64,000 nucleotides of DNA from UBA1369 sp964571725. GTDB taxonomy: Bacteria; Patescibacteriota; Gracilibacteria; UBA1369. The position numbers were made by a program, and so were the translations under genes. The notes under the pieces were generated by a model. It had not been told where the DNA came from and searched no databases. It saw only the letters and a list, made by a program, of their open reading frames with translations. Of the stretch, positions 8,449-16,394 are shown piece after piece; positions within the stretch are counted from its first letter, which is position 1; each line of letters begins with the position of its first letter. Where the stretch lies: NCBI GenBank assembly GCA_964571725.1, contig CAZNDB010000001.1:248001-312000 (forward strand), in the 5' to 3' direction.

Positions 8449-8970
8449 TTAACCTTTGCCAAGAGTTTTTTTACCGGGCTTCCAGTTGGCCGGGCAAAGC
8501 TCACCTGTTTGCAGGCTGGACAGTACTCTCAGAGCTTCATCGGCACTTCGTCCCACTGACAAATCGTGTACCAGCTGATAGCGCAGAATGCCTTCGGGAT
8601 CGATGATGAACGTTCCGCGCAGCGCGTGGCCCTTGTCCTCGATCAGTACTCCGTACTCTCTGCTCATTTCCCGGTTCTGGTCGGAGAAGAGCGGGTAATT
8701 CAGTTTGCCCAGTTCCTTGGACCAGGCTAGATGTGAATATACCGAATCGGTGCTTCCTCCGTATACTACGGCACCCAGTTTTTCGAACTCGGGCATCTTT
8801 TCGCTCATTTCCAGTATCTCGGTGGGGCAGACGAAAGTGAAATCCATGGGATAGAAAAACAACACCGCCCATTTACCGCGCAAATCGGCCAGGGACACTT
8901 TGGAGAATTTGTCATCAAACACGGTTTCCACCGTAAAATCGGGAGCGGGTCTTCCTACTTGAATAAACAT
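8449..8970 (-). CDS. 2-Cys peroxiredoxin (AhpC/Prx1 type)
   Basis: The protein has 173 residues. The peroxidatic Cys is C48 within P-x3-T-x2-C (YPMDFTFVCPTE), and the C-terminal resolving Cys is C159 (GELCPANW), as in typical 2-Cys peroxiredoxins. It reduces H2O2 and organic peroxides. It is the first gene of a leftward pair with trxB and diverges from the rhodanese gene with a 56-bp shared promoter region, suggesting a common oxidative-stress theme. The family is clear; AhpC versus Prx naming cannot be settled by eye. Confidence 0.93.
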   Translation of the reverse strand: MFIQVGRPAPDFTVETVFDDKFSKVSLADLRGKWAVLFFYPMDFTFVCPTEILEMSEKMPEFEKLGAVVYGGSTDSVYSHLAWSKELGKLNYPLFSDQNREMSREYGVLIEDKGHALRGTFIIDPEGILRYQLVHDLSVGRSADEALRVLSSLQTGELCPANWKPGKKTLGKG

Positions 8971-9026
8971 AGTTTTAAGTATTAAATTATAATTATTAAT
9001 GAATAGAAAAATTTACCTTTTAGAAG

Positions 9027-9326
9027 ATGATAAATCAAGCACAGTTCCTGGAAAAATATGAGGACAAAAGCCTCAATTATTTTCTTGTCGACGTCAGGAC
9101 TTCCTATGAATTTGCCGACCATCATTTGCCCGGTTCGGTCAATATTCCCGTTGAAGAATTACAGGCGCGTCTTGGTGAAATTCCCAAAGACCGCCCGGTC
9201 GTCACCATCTGTGAGCACGGAGTCAGAAGTTCGATTGCGGAAAAATTTCTGCGGGCCAATGATATCCAGGCCGACAGCCTGGATCGCGGTCTGTCCGGCT
9301 GGAAAGGAACCCTGGAGCATTCCTAA
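9027..9326 (+). CDS. Single-domain rhodanese-like protein
   Basis: This 99-residue protein is one rhodanese domain. It has the early LVDVRTSYEFADHHLPGSVN motif typical of GlpE/PspE-type sulfurtransferases and an active-site loop with C62 (ICEHGVRSS). It is expected to carry a persulfide on C62. It diverges from the peroxiredoxin-trxB pair and overlaps the end of the NYN gene by 4 bp tail to tail. It could feed sulfur to, or repair thiols alongside, the SUF operon nearby; that link is only inferred from position. Confidence 0.9.
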   Translation: MINQAQFLEKYEDKSLNYFLVDVRTSYEFADHHLPGSVNIPVEELQARLGEIPKDRPVVTICEHGVRSSIAEKFLRANDIQADSLDRGLSGWKGTLEHS

Positions 9327-10123
9327 AACATTTTGTTTTTCGGTTCGTTGCCGAATGCGTTGTTCAGGCCGTCGCGGTTTTTGGTTTCATCGTTGATCAG
9401 GGTCTGCCCGCCCATCAGGGGCGGATTCGGTTTTGCCGGCAGTCCAACCACCGGTCTGACTCTTCTGGCGCCGGGCTTATTTCGTCCGTAGATGGCCGGA
9501 GGAACTTTTTGTACCGGATTCTGGACAACCCTGTTCTGGGCCGACAGGCTGCTGCCGCTGTAGGCGGCCGGAGGAGCGGATTTTCCGTAACCGCGGGTGT
9601 TTTTTCTTCTGTATCCTCCGATTAAAAATTCCGTATCCCTGGCTCCCAGATCGGTGAAATGATCCACCTCCTCCATAATCCTGGCATTGGTGGTTTTCTC
9701 GAAAGCCATGATTTCCACCCGCACGCCGCGCGACTGGCAGAATCTCACCACTTCCAGGAAATCTCCGTCTCCGGATCCCAGCACCACCACGTCCACTTTC
9801 TCTGTCATGCGTATCATGTCCACGGCAATACCGACGTCCCAGTCCGCTTTCTTGGCTCCCGTGTGGAAAATCTGCAGGTCCTTCATACGTGTTTCTATGC
9901 CGATTTCTTCCAGCGCTTCAAAAAACTTTCCCTCACTGCTTTCGTCCGACTTGATTACGTAGGCAAAAGCTCTTACCAGTCTCCGCCCGTTTACCGCCAC
10001 TTGAATCAGTTTTTCGTAATTGACGTTGGCGTGATAATTGGACTTGGCGGAATGATAAAGATTTTGTGTGTCTATAAAAACAGCGACTCGCTGTTCGGGG
10101 TGTGCTGCCAAATTGATTTCCAT
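9323..10123 (-). CDS. NYN-domain (LabA/DUF88-like) nuclease
   Basis: The protein has 266 residues. The first about 165 form a NYN (PIN-like) domain with the expected acidic residues: VAVFIDTQNLYHS (Asp), DVGIAVDMIRM (two Asp) and VVLGSGDGDFLEVV (two Asp), followed by GVRVEIMAF. NYN domains are metal-dependent RNases or related nucleases. Residues about 170-266 are a Pro/Gly/Asn-rich, probably disordered tail. It is the last gene of the SUF operon, 6 bp after the thermonuclease-like gene. Co-transcription with Fe-S assembly genes is odd, and I know no established reason for it. Confidence 0.87.
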   Translation of the reverse strand: MEINLAAHPEQRVAVFIDTQNLYHSAKSNYHANVNYEKLIQVAVNGRRLVRAFAYVIKSDESSEGKFFEALEEIGIETRMKDLQIFHTGAKKADWDVGIAVDMIRMTEKVDVVVLGSGDGDFLEVVRFCQSRGVRVEIMAFEKTTNARIMEEVDHFTDLGARDTEFLIGGYRRKNTRGYGKSAPPAAYSGSSLSAQNRVVQNPVQKVPPAIYGRNKPGARRVRPVVGLPAKPNPPLMGGQTLINDETKNRDGLNNAFGNEPKNKMF

Positions 10124-10129
10124 TTTGTT

Positions 10130-10717
10130 TTAATTACAGGTTTGAGGATTCCATAATCCTCTCTGGGCAATTCTAGCCTCATTTTCCAGATTTTGAAAGT
10201 CCTGCTTATACGTAAACGAATATTCCGGGGTGGAATGCGCATAGCCGTTCTCTATCAGATACCTGTTAACCATTGTGCCGTCCTCAAGATATACGTAGCG
10301 GAGTTCTCTGCCGTATCTGTCTCTGGTTTCTCCTTTGCTATCCATCACCAGCCGTACGGACCGGCCCTCAATTAATTGTCTGGTCATCTCGCTGGCTTCC
10401 TTGCCGAAGCACTGCACGGGCTGGCGTGGATCCAGGGTTTCGGGCGTGTCCGTTCCCACCATTCTTACTTTTATTTCTTCGCCGTTCTGCAAATAGGCAA
10501 ACGTGTCTCCGTCTACCACCCTCTCCACCGGAACCGTAATTTCCACCAGTGAATTGGACTGCAGGTGTTCGGCGGAAACGTCTTCTTTTTCAGTCCAGGA
10601 CTGAAAGGAAAGCAGAATGATAAACAATATTCCGAAAATTACAAAATCACGGTATTTGCCCCTCCATAACAGAAAAAAAAGTCTATTTGTCAGTTTTGAA
10701 TTGGGGGGATTGGTCAT
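10130..10717 (-). CDS. Thermonuclease-like (SNase) exported or anchored nuclease
   Basis: The protein has 195 residues. An N-terminal membrane segment (about residues 25-41, FVIFGILFIILLSFQSW) could be a signal anchor. The SNase domain follows with all expected catalytic positions: VVDGDTF (Asp), KVRMVGTDTPE (Arg, Asp, Glu) and DRYGREL (Arg). Staphylococcal-nuclease-type enzymes are Ca2+-dependent nucleases of DNA and RNA. An extracellular one suits scavenging of nucleotides by a host-dependent cell. The first 35 bp overlap the end of the MIP18 gene, so it belongs to the SUF transcript. Confidence 0.9.
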   Translation of the reverse strand: MTNPPNSKLTNRLFFLLWRGKYRDFVIFGILFIILLSFQSWTEKEDVSAEHLQSNSLVEITVPVERVVDGDTFAYLQNGEEIKVRMVGTDTPETLDPRQPVQCFGKEASEMTRQLIEGRSVRLVMDSKGETRDRYGRELRYVYLEDGTMVNRYLIENGYAHSTPEYSFTYKQDFQNLENEARIAQRGLWNPQTCN

Positions 10718-11009
10718 GGCTGTTACCGAATATTATTGCTTTTATTTCGGGATTCATCATACCCGGATTCCAGGGGGGATCCCAGACGATTTGCACTTGT
10801 ACTTTCTTCACTCCTTTCTGGGTGAGCAGCATATTTTCTATCTCCGAACTGATCTGGGGACCAAGCGGACAGCCCATCGAGGTCAGCGTCATGGTCACGA
10901 GCAGCGTACCGCGGGGTTTTTCTTTTACGTCATAGATCAGTCCCAGGTCGACTACTCCCACGCCCAGTTCCGGATCCAGCACCTGATTGATAATATTTTT
11001 CTTAATCAT
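10683..11009 (-). CDS. MIP18/DUF59 family Fe-S assembly factor (SufT-like)
   Basis: The protein has 108 residues and is a single DUF59 domain. It has the conserved LDPELGVGVVDLGLIYD and the Cys motif TSMGCPLG, then VWDPPWNPGMM. Homologues (SufT, PaaD, yeast MIP18/Cia2) act in Fe-S cluster maturation or carriage. It overlaps sufU by 8 bp and the thermonuclease gene by 35 bp. Its place right after sufS-sufU supports the maturation role. Confidence 0.9.
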   Translation of the reverse strand: MIKKNIINQVLDPELGVGVVDLGLIYDVKEKPRGTLLVTMTLTSMGCPLGPQISSEIENMLLTQKGVKKVQVQIVWDPPWNPGMMNPEIKAIIFGNSHDQSPQFKTDK

Positions 11010-11385
11010 GTTTTTCCGCCTGAGCGATTTTCGCGGCTTTCCTGATGCAACTGAAACCCAATAAAGCGCATTTGGTACGTCCCGGTGAAACCGGAATTCC
11101 CAGTAATTTTAATATCTCCTCCTGATCCAGATCTAAAAAATCTTTTAAATTCAGGCCGATCAGCTTTTCCCCCAGCAGCGAAGTTGAAGCGACGCTGATG
11201 GCGCAGCCCTCCCCTACAAATCCAAACTTTTTGATTATTCCTTTGGCATCGGTTTTCAGGCTGACTTTTACTTTGTCGCCGCAAAGCGGATTAAAATCCT
11301 CGGCCTGCAGATCGGGATTTTCCAGCAGCCCCGCCTGTCGGGGGTTGTTAAAATGATCCAGTATGATTTCTCCGTAAATATCCAT
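11002..11385 (-). CDS. sufU: SufU-type Fe-S scaffold/zinc sulfurtransferase
   Basis: The protein has 127 residues. The three diagnostic Cys regions are NPLC35GD, GEGC61AIS and KC106ALLGF, with an extra C113. The spacing between the second and third is enlarged, as in SufU compared with IscU. SufU accepts persulfide sulfur from SufS and passes it on to SufBCD. It starts on the last base of sufS (a TAATG overlap) and overlaps the MIP18 gene downstream, so the three are translationally coupled. Confidence 0.92.
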   Translation of the reverse strand: MDIYGEIILDHFNNPRQAGLLENPDLQAEDFNPLCGDKVKVSLKTDAKGIIKKFGFVGEGCAISVASTSLLGEKLIGLNLKDFLDLDQEEILKLLGIPVSPGRTKCALLGFSCIRKAAKIAQAEKHD

Positions 11386-12608
11386 TATTTAAAAGTTTTG
11401 ACTGCTTTCAGGATGCCGGTTTTCAATTTTTCAATATCCGCGGGCTGATTATAAATCCCGAAACTCACTCTGGCCAAAGCTTTTTTGCCCAGTCTGGTCA
11501 GCAGAGGCTTGGCGCAATGATGGCCTGCCCGTAGGCAGATGTTTTCTTCTGCCAGAATCGAAGCCAAATCGTGCGGATGCACCCCCGTTACGTCAAAAGA
11601 AACAATGCTGGTCAGGGTATCCGTATTGTCCGGTCCGAACAGTTGTACTTCCGGCAATCCGGCCAACGTCTCACGGCAGAGCTTTACCAATTGTCGATCC
11701 TGTGCGGCAATTTTCTCCATACCGATTTCCTGCATAAATTTAATTGCTTCCGCCAGTCCTGCAATTCCGGCCACATTGGGGGTTCCGGCCTCAAATTTTT
11801 GAGGCGCGTCCAGCCAATGGTCGGGTAATTCACCAATCATTCCGCCTCCAGTCAGAAACGGAGGCAGCACCCCTGTCAGTTTTCGCGAAATATACAAAAC
11901 GCCGGTTCCCATGGGCGCGTAAATTTTATGGCCGGTGAAAAAAGCTGCGTCGACTTTCAATTTGGGAAAATCCATGGGTCTGTGCGCAATGCCTTGCGCG
12001 GCATCCAGAATCATCAATGCGCCGTTATTGTGGGCAAGTTTTTCAAATTCTCCAAGATCCGGGGTTATGCCCAGTACATTGGACAGACCGGTCACAGCCA
12101 CGGCTCTGGTCCGGGAATCGATCAACTTTGCCGCCGCGTTCATGTCCGGAAGTCCGCTGTTTTCCAGAATCGGAATAACCCGGAATTCGGCTTTTTTCCG
12201 GCGCGCCATTTCCTGCCAGGGGAGATAATTGGCATGATGTTCGAGTTCCGTGACTACGACATTGTCCCCCGGCTGAACCAGGCTTTCCCCGACTCCAAAG
12301 GCCAGCAGATTGGCAGCCTCCGTCGCATTTTTGGTAAAAATAATCGGTCCGTCCGTTTCGCTTCCGTCCATGGAAAGTCCGACAAAACCCCCCACGACTT
12401 GCCGGGCCTCTTCATAAATGGCATCAGCCCGCTCCGCCAACCTGTAAACCCCCCGGTGAATGTTGGCATTGGCATTCAGATAAAAGTTACGTTCGGCCTC
12501 CAGCACGCGGGCCGGTTTTTGGGTGGTGGAAGCGTTATCCAGAAAAACCAGATCCGGTTGTCCATCAAAAATGGGAAAGTTTTTTCTGATTAGTTCTGAT
12601 TTGATCAT
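11385..12608 (-). CDS. sufS: Cysteine desulfurase SufS
   Basis: This 407-residue fold-type I PLP enzyme shows DNASTTQKP near the N-terminus, the PLP lysine in FFTGHKIYAPMGTG, and the group II active-site Cys in RAGHHCAKP. It removes sulfur from cysteine as a persulfide for SufU. The gene follows the MEMO-like gene after a 115-bp gap, which could hold an internal promoter; it is coupled to sufU. Confidence 0.95.
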   Translation of the reverse strand: MIKSELIRKNFPIFDGQPDLVFLDNASTTQKPARVLEAERNFYLNANANIHRGVYRLAERADAIYEEARQVVGGFVGLSMDGSETDGPIIFTKNATEAANLLAFGVGESLVQPGDNVVVTELEHHANYLPWQEMARRKKAEFRVIPILENSGLPDMNAAAKLIDSRTRAVAVTGLSNVLGITPDLGEFEKLAHNNGALMILDAAQGIAHRPMDFPKLKVDAAFFTGHKIYAPMGTGVLYISRKLTGVLPPFLTGGGMIGELPDHWLDAPQKFEAGTPNVAGIAGLAEAIKFMQEIGMEKIAAQDRQLVKLCRETLAGLPEVQLFGPDNTDTLTSIVSFDVTGVHPHDLASILAEENICLRAGHHCAKPLLTRLGKKALARVSFGIYNQPADIEKLKTGILKAVKTFK

Positions 12609-12723
12609 ATTGATGTTCGTTGACGGTAATTACCATTTGCCCGGTCACGGAACCAGTGAGTGGAACAGCCCGAAATAACCTTTTATAGGCTCGATAATAA
12701 TGTTTTTGGCAATTGACTGCAAA

Positions 12724-13533
12724 TTATTCCTGCAGGTAGATCAGACTTCCGTATCCCACAACGGAGTCATCGTCGTCTCCACCGGCAATGGAATTACCGT
12801 AATCGATAAAAACCGGCAACCAGTGCTGCAGCAAAGCCAACTCATTCAGCAGTGCCAGAGCCGGCAGGGCTGAAGCCTCGCCCTCCTTCATAATCAGCGC
12901 CGAATCTTTGGATTGAATGGCATTAATAGTAACCTGGTCAGCAATACGGGCCTCCTCTTTTTCATGAAAATGCGACAGGTTGGTGCTGACAACAAATAAA
13001 GTTTCACCGTCATCCAGTGCGCTGATTACCTGCGCGGCTTCTTGAAAATTTACTTTTGAGCCGACTATTAAGGGCAGCAGTTTGAAATCATTCAGACAGT
13101 ACTGCAGAAAAGGCAGTTGAATCTCGATGGAATATTCTTTGGCGAAAGCGTTTTCGTAAAAATGGAAATGAAAATTGTCCTTTAAAGCGTTGATGCCCAG
13201 CAAATCAACTTCTATTTGCCCGAAAAGAGTTTCAAAGGCAATTGAGTTGGGCAGCGCAATTCCGTGAAAACTGAAAAAGTGTGAGGAACCCAGAACCACA
13301 ACCCGCTTATAGTCGCGGGAGAGGATTTTCTGATAGGCGGCCAGGGCGGTTGTGCCGGAATGACTGAAGCCGGCGGAAGGCACAATCAAAGCTTTCAGGG
13401 GAACGTCGCTGAAATCAGGTCCGAGAGTGGCGACTTTGGCCATGGCCAGTTCAATCTGTTCTTTGAACTCCTGCGGGTCTGACGAATAGAAGAGACCGGC
13501 GTATTCGGATTTTTTGATGAATTCTTCGGCCAT
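12724..13533 (-). CDS. MEMO1/AmmeMemoRadiSam-B family protein
   Basis: The ATG at 13533 gives 269 residues; the longer open frame upstream only overlaps the neighbouring gene and is not used. Family motifs are present: LIVPSAGFSHSG (normally PHAGYxYSG), VVVLGSSHFF, EIQLPFLQY, STNLSHFH and DSVVGYGSL. MEMO proteins resemble LigB dioxygenases and bind a redox metal. Here Ser replaces the first His ligand (HAG to SAG), and Asn replaces the Asp before LSH. The neighbours AMMECR1 and radical SAM of the classic three-gene system are absent. It sits inside the SUF operon between sufD and sufS. Confidence 0.85.
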   Translation of the reverse strand: MAEEFIKKSEYAGLFYSSDPQEFKEQIELAMAKVATLGPDFSDVPLKALIVPSAGFSHSGTTALAAYQKILSRDYKRVVVLGSSHFFSFHGIALPNSIAFETLFGQIEVDLLGINALKDNFHFHFYENAFAKEYSIEIQLPFLQYCLNDFKLLPLIVGSKVNFQEAAQVISALDDGETLFVVSTNLSHFHEKEEARIADQVTINAIQSKDSALIMKEGEASALPALALLNELALLQHWLPVFIDYGNSIAGGDDDDSVVGYGSLIYLQE

Positions 13534-13556
13534 TGATAAATAAAAGTATCTGTCAA

Positions 13557-14147
13557 TTATACCACAGTAAATACTTTCAGGGAATTGGTTAAAAATGATT
13601 CCACCAGAAGTTTTTGGGCTGAGCTCAGGGACAGCCCCCTGCTCATCAGATAAAACAGGGCTTCTTCCTCCGGTTTGCCTGACGAAGCCGCATGGCCGGC
13701 TTTGACGTCGTTGGCGACTATTTCCAGCGAGGGCACTGTTTTTGATTGCGCGCCGGGAGACAGCAGCAGGGTATCGCATTTCAAAAAAGTATCAGACTTT
13801 TGGGCAATGCCGGGAACTCTCAAATTACCGGTAAATTCGACTTTGCTGTTTCCGGATAATACCGCTTTGAAAGCAATATTGGCGCTGGTTTGGGGCGAAA
13901 GATGTTCCACCAGCAAATCCATCTTCAGATTTTGACTGTTCCTGCCGATAAAGATAACCAACAGCTCCAGACTGGATCCGGGGGCCGTCAGGCGGAAAAC
14001 GTGTTGCCTCCGGAGTGATTTTTCCTTCATGTTTTCATAAAACATCACCATCCTGGTTGTTCCGCCGGAGGGAAGTATAATCTCGCTGTCGGGAGGGTTT
14101 TTCCGCCAGTCGATTCCCGCTGTTTTTAAGGCCAATAATTTTTTCAT
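13557..14147 (-). CDS. sufD: Short SufD-like protein (SufBD core domain)
   Basis: The protein has 196 residues, about half the length of typical SufD. It keeps the C-terminal part of the SufB/D beta-helix core: KCDTLLLSPGAQSKTVPSLE, VKAGHAASSGKPEEEALFYL and SRGLSLSSAQKLLVESF, which parallel the SufB C-terminus (DDCSRSDTYPV ... HEATVSKISEDQLFYLMSRG). It should pair with SufB on the SufC dimer. The large N-terminal helical region of standard SufD is missing. There is no sign of a recent break, since SufB begins just upstream and the reading frame is intact. Confidence 0.82.
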   Translation of the reverse strand: MKKLLALKTAGIDWRKNPPDSEIILPSGGTTRMVMFYENMKEKSLRRQHVFRLTAPGSSLELLVIFIGRNSQNLKMDLLVEHLSPQTSANIAFKAVLSGNSKVEFTGNLRVPGIAQKSDTFLKCDTLLLSPGAQSKTVPSLEIVANDVKAGHAASSGKPEEEALFYLMSRGLSLSSAQKLLVESFLTNSLKVFTVV

Positions 14148-14157
14148 AATATAAAAT

Positions 14158-15588
14158 CTAACCCACTGACCCTTCCATTTCCATCTGCACCAGACGGTTC
14201 ATTTCCAGTGCGTATTCCATTGGTAATATTTTTACGATCGGATCAATAAATCCGTTGACAATCATGGCCGAAGCTTCGGCTTCATTGAAACCGCGCGACA
14301 TCAGATAAAACAGCTGGTCTTCGGAAATCTTGCTGACCGTGGCTTCATGCACAATTGACGAATCGTTCTGGCGGATATCCATCACCGGATAGGTGTCGGA
14401 ACGCGAACAGTCGTCCAGTAGCAGGGCATCACAAACGGTTTTTGATTTGACGCCGGTTGCACCGGGTAAGACCCGGATTAAACCGCGATAAGTGGAGCGG
14501 CCCCCGTCGCGGGAAAGTGACCGGGAGTTGACGATGGAGCTGGTGTCGGGCGCGGCGTGGATAATGCGCGTGCCGGCATCCTGATGCTGTCCCTTGCCGG
14601 CAAAAGCCACTGACAGGACTTCCGCTTTGGCGCCGCGCCCGGCCAAAATCACCGCCGGATATTTCATGGTTACCCGGGAACCCAGATTGCAGTCCAGCCA
14701 GAACATGGTGGAGTTTTCTTCGGCGCGCGCGCGTTTGGTCACCAGGTTATAGACGTTGTCCGACCAGTTTTGAATGGTCGAGTACTGGACGCGCGCGCCT
14801 TTCTTCAGAATGATTTCCACTACCGCCGAATGCAGCGAACCGGAGGAATAGGTCGGTGCCGTGCAGCCTTCGATATAGTGTACGGAACTTCCTTCGTCGG
14901 CGATGATCAGAGTTCTTTCAAACTGTCCCATGAATTCCGCGTTGATACGGAAATAGGCCTGCAGGGGCAGTTCAACGTGGACGCCCTTGGGAATATAGAT
15001 AAAACTACCTCCGCTCCAGACTGCTGCGTTGAGGGCGGCAAATTTATTGTCGCGTACGGAGACCACGGTCCCGAAATAATCCCTGAACAGTTCCGGATAT
15101 TTTTGCAGCGCCACATCCGTACTTTCAAATATTACGCCTTTTTTAGTCAGTGCTTCCTGCAAATTATGATAGACCATTTCCGATTCAAATTGCGCTCCGA
15201 CACCGGCCAGATAAGCCCTCTCGGCCTGGGGAATGCCCAGGCGGTCAAAGGTTTTTTTAATTTCCTCGGGCACGTCTTCCCAGCTGCGTCTGGGCCGGTC
15301 GGACGGGCGCAGATAATAATGAATTTTTTCAAAATTTATCCCGCTCAAATCTGCTCCGAAAGAAGGCATGTCTAATTCCCGGAAAATCTGCAGTGCCGTC
15401 AGCCGCTTTTTGAGCATCCATGGCGGCTCGTTTTTTTGGCGGGAAATTTCCCGCACCAGTTCGTCGGACAATCCCAGTGCGGCTTTGAAAGCCGGCTTTG
15501 ATCTGGTTTTGAAACCGAATTTATATTCACTCAGCTGCTGGGCTAACTGGCGTGGTTTTACGGCTGTTTTTAGTGACCGCTTTTTCAT
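14158..15588 (-). CDS. sufB: Fe-S cluster assembly protein SufB
   Basis: The ATG at 15588, one base after the sufC stop, gives 476 residues, normal for SufB. A longer frame upstream overlaps sufC and is rejected. It contains the conserved GGSFIYIPKGVHVELPLQAYFRIN block, IADEGSSVHYIEGCTAP with the Cys proposed to receive sulfur, and the long beta-helix ending in HEATVSKISEDQLFYLMSRG. SufB is the scaffold on which SufBCD assembles [4Fe-4S] clusters. It is the second gene of the operon. Confidence 0.95.
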   Translation of the reverse strand: MKKRSLKTAVKPRQLAQQLSEYKFGFKTRSKPAFKAALGLSDELVREISRQKNEPPWMLKKRLTALQIFRELDMPSFGADLSGINFEKIHYYLRPSDRPRRSWEDVPEEIKKTFDRLGIPQAERAYLAGVGAQFESEMVYHNLQEALTKKGVIFESTDVALQKYPELFRDYFGTVVSVRDNKFAALNAAVWSGGSFIYIPKGVHVELPLQAYFRINAEFMGQFERTLIIADEGSSVHYIEGCTAPTYSSGSLHSAVVEIILKKGARVQYSTIQNWSDNVYNLVTKRARAEENSTMFWLDCNLGSRVTMKYPAVILAGRGAKAEVLSVAFAGKGQHQDAGTRIIHAAPDTSSIVNSRSLSRDGGRSTYRGLIRVLPGATGVKSKTVCDALLLDDCSRSDTYPVMDIRQNDSSIVHEATVSKISEDQLFYLMSRGFNEAEASAMIVNGFIDPIVKILPMEYALEMNRLVQMEMEGSVG

Positions 15589-15589
15589 G

Positions 15590-16330
15590 CTATTTAAATC
15601 TTTGATAACCGTCTTTTTCCAGAATTTTGACCAGTTCTTTCCCTCCGCTGGCCACCAGTTTCCCGTCAATCATCACGTGCACGTAATCCACGGGCAGATA
15701 ATGCAGCAGGCGTTGATAATGGGTAATTAAAATCAATCCCGTTCCGGTCTGTTTTTTCAGTTTTTCGATGGCCCGTGCCGTTTTCTTCAGGGAATCGATG
15801 TCCAGTCCCGAATCGATTTCATCCAGCATGGCCAGTTTCGGTTTAAAGGCGGCCATTTGAGCTATTTCCGAACGTTTCTTTTCTCCTCCCGAGAATCCTT
15901 CATTGATCCCCCTGCCGATGAAACTGTCTCCCAGTGCTACCGTTTTGAGTATTTCTTTTGCCACCGGAAAATATTCGGCCAGGCCATAAACTTTGTTATT
16001 GGCTTTCTTATTATGAAGATTATCAATTTGTCTGAGGAAATTACCGAAGGTAATGCCGGCCACTTCCCGCGGATACTGGAAGCCCAGAAAAATTCCCAGA
16101 CGGGCGCGTTCATCGGTGGTCAGTTTCAAAATATTTTTACCCGCAAATTCAGCTTTTCCGCCGGTAATTTTATATCTGGGATGTCCGAGCAACGCATAAC
16201 AAAGAGAGCTCTTTCCGGAGCCGTTAGGCCCCATAATGGCATGCGTTTCGGCGGATTTTACCGTCAGGGTAAAACCATTAAGTACCGGTTTTCCGTCCAC
16301 TTCCACCTGTAAATCCTTTATTTTAAGCAT
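15590..16330 (-). CDS. sufC: Fe-S cluster assembly ATPase SufC
   Basis: This 246-residue ABC ATPase has Walker A GPNGSGKSSL, a Q-loop (FLGFQYP), the signature FSGGEKKRSEI and Walker B KLAMLDEIDSGLDID. The D in the signature-proximal LDID and the KKR after SGGE are typical of SufC. It powers conformational change in SufBCD during cluster assembly. It is the first gene of the leftward operon sufC-B-D-MEMO-S-U-MIP18-nuclease-NYN, and it diverges from the M15 peptidase gene. Confidence 0.95.
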   Translation of the reverse strand: MLKIKDLQVEVDGKPVLNGFTLTVKSAETHAIMGPNGSGKSSLCYALLGHPRYKITGGKAEFAGKNILKLTTDERARLGIFLGFQYPREVAGITFGNFLRQIDNLHNKKANNKVYGLAEYFPVAKEILKTVALGDSFIGRGINEGFSGGEKKRSEIAQMAAFKPKLAMLDEIDSGLDIDSLKKTARAIEKLKKQTGTGLILITHYQRLLHYLPVDYVHVMIDGKLVASGGKELVKILEKDGYQRFK

Positions 16331-16361
16331 GATTTGATTAATAAAAGCCCCTCTTCCATGA

Positions 16362-16367
16362 TATAAT
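16362..16367 (+). promoter_or_regulatory. -10 box candidate for the M15 peptidase gene
   Basis: A consensus TATAAT lies 27 bp before the ATG at 16395, in the 64-bp divergent region between sufC and the peptidase gene. No strong -35 hexamer is seen. Confidence 0.4.
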
Positions 16368-16394
16368 ATGTAGATTCTACCGTAGTCATTGTCA

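Noticed and set aside
13534..13779. Upstream extension of the MEMO-like frame
   Set aside because: It lies inside the sufD gene in another frame and has no conserved motif; the ATG at 13533 fits the family.
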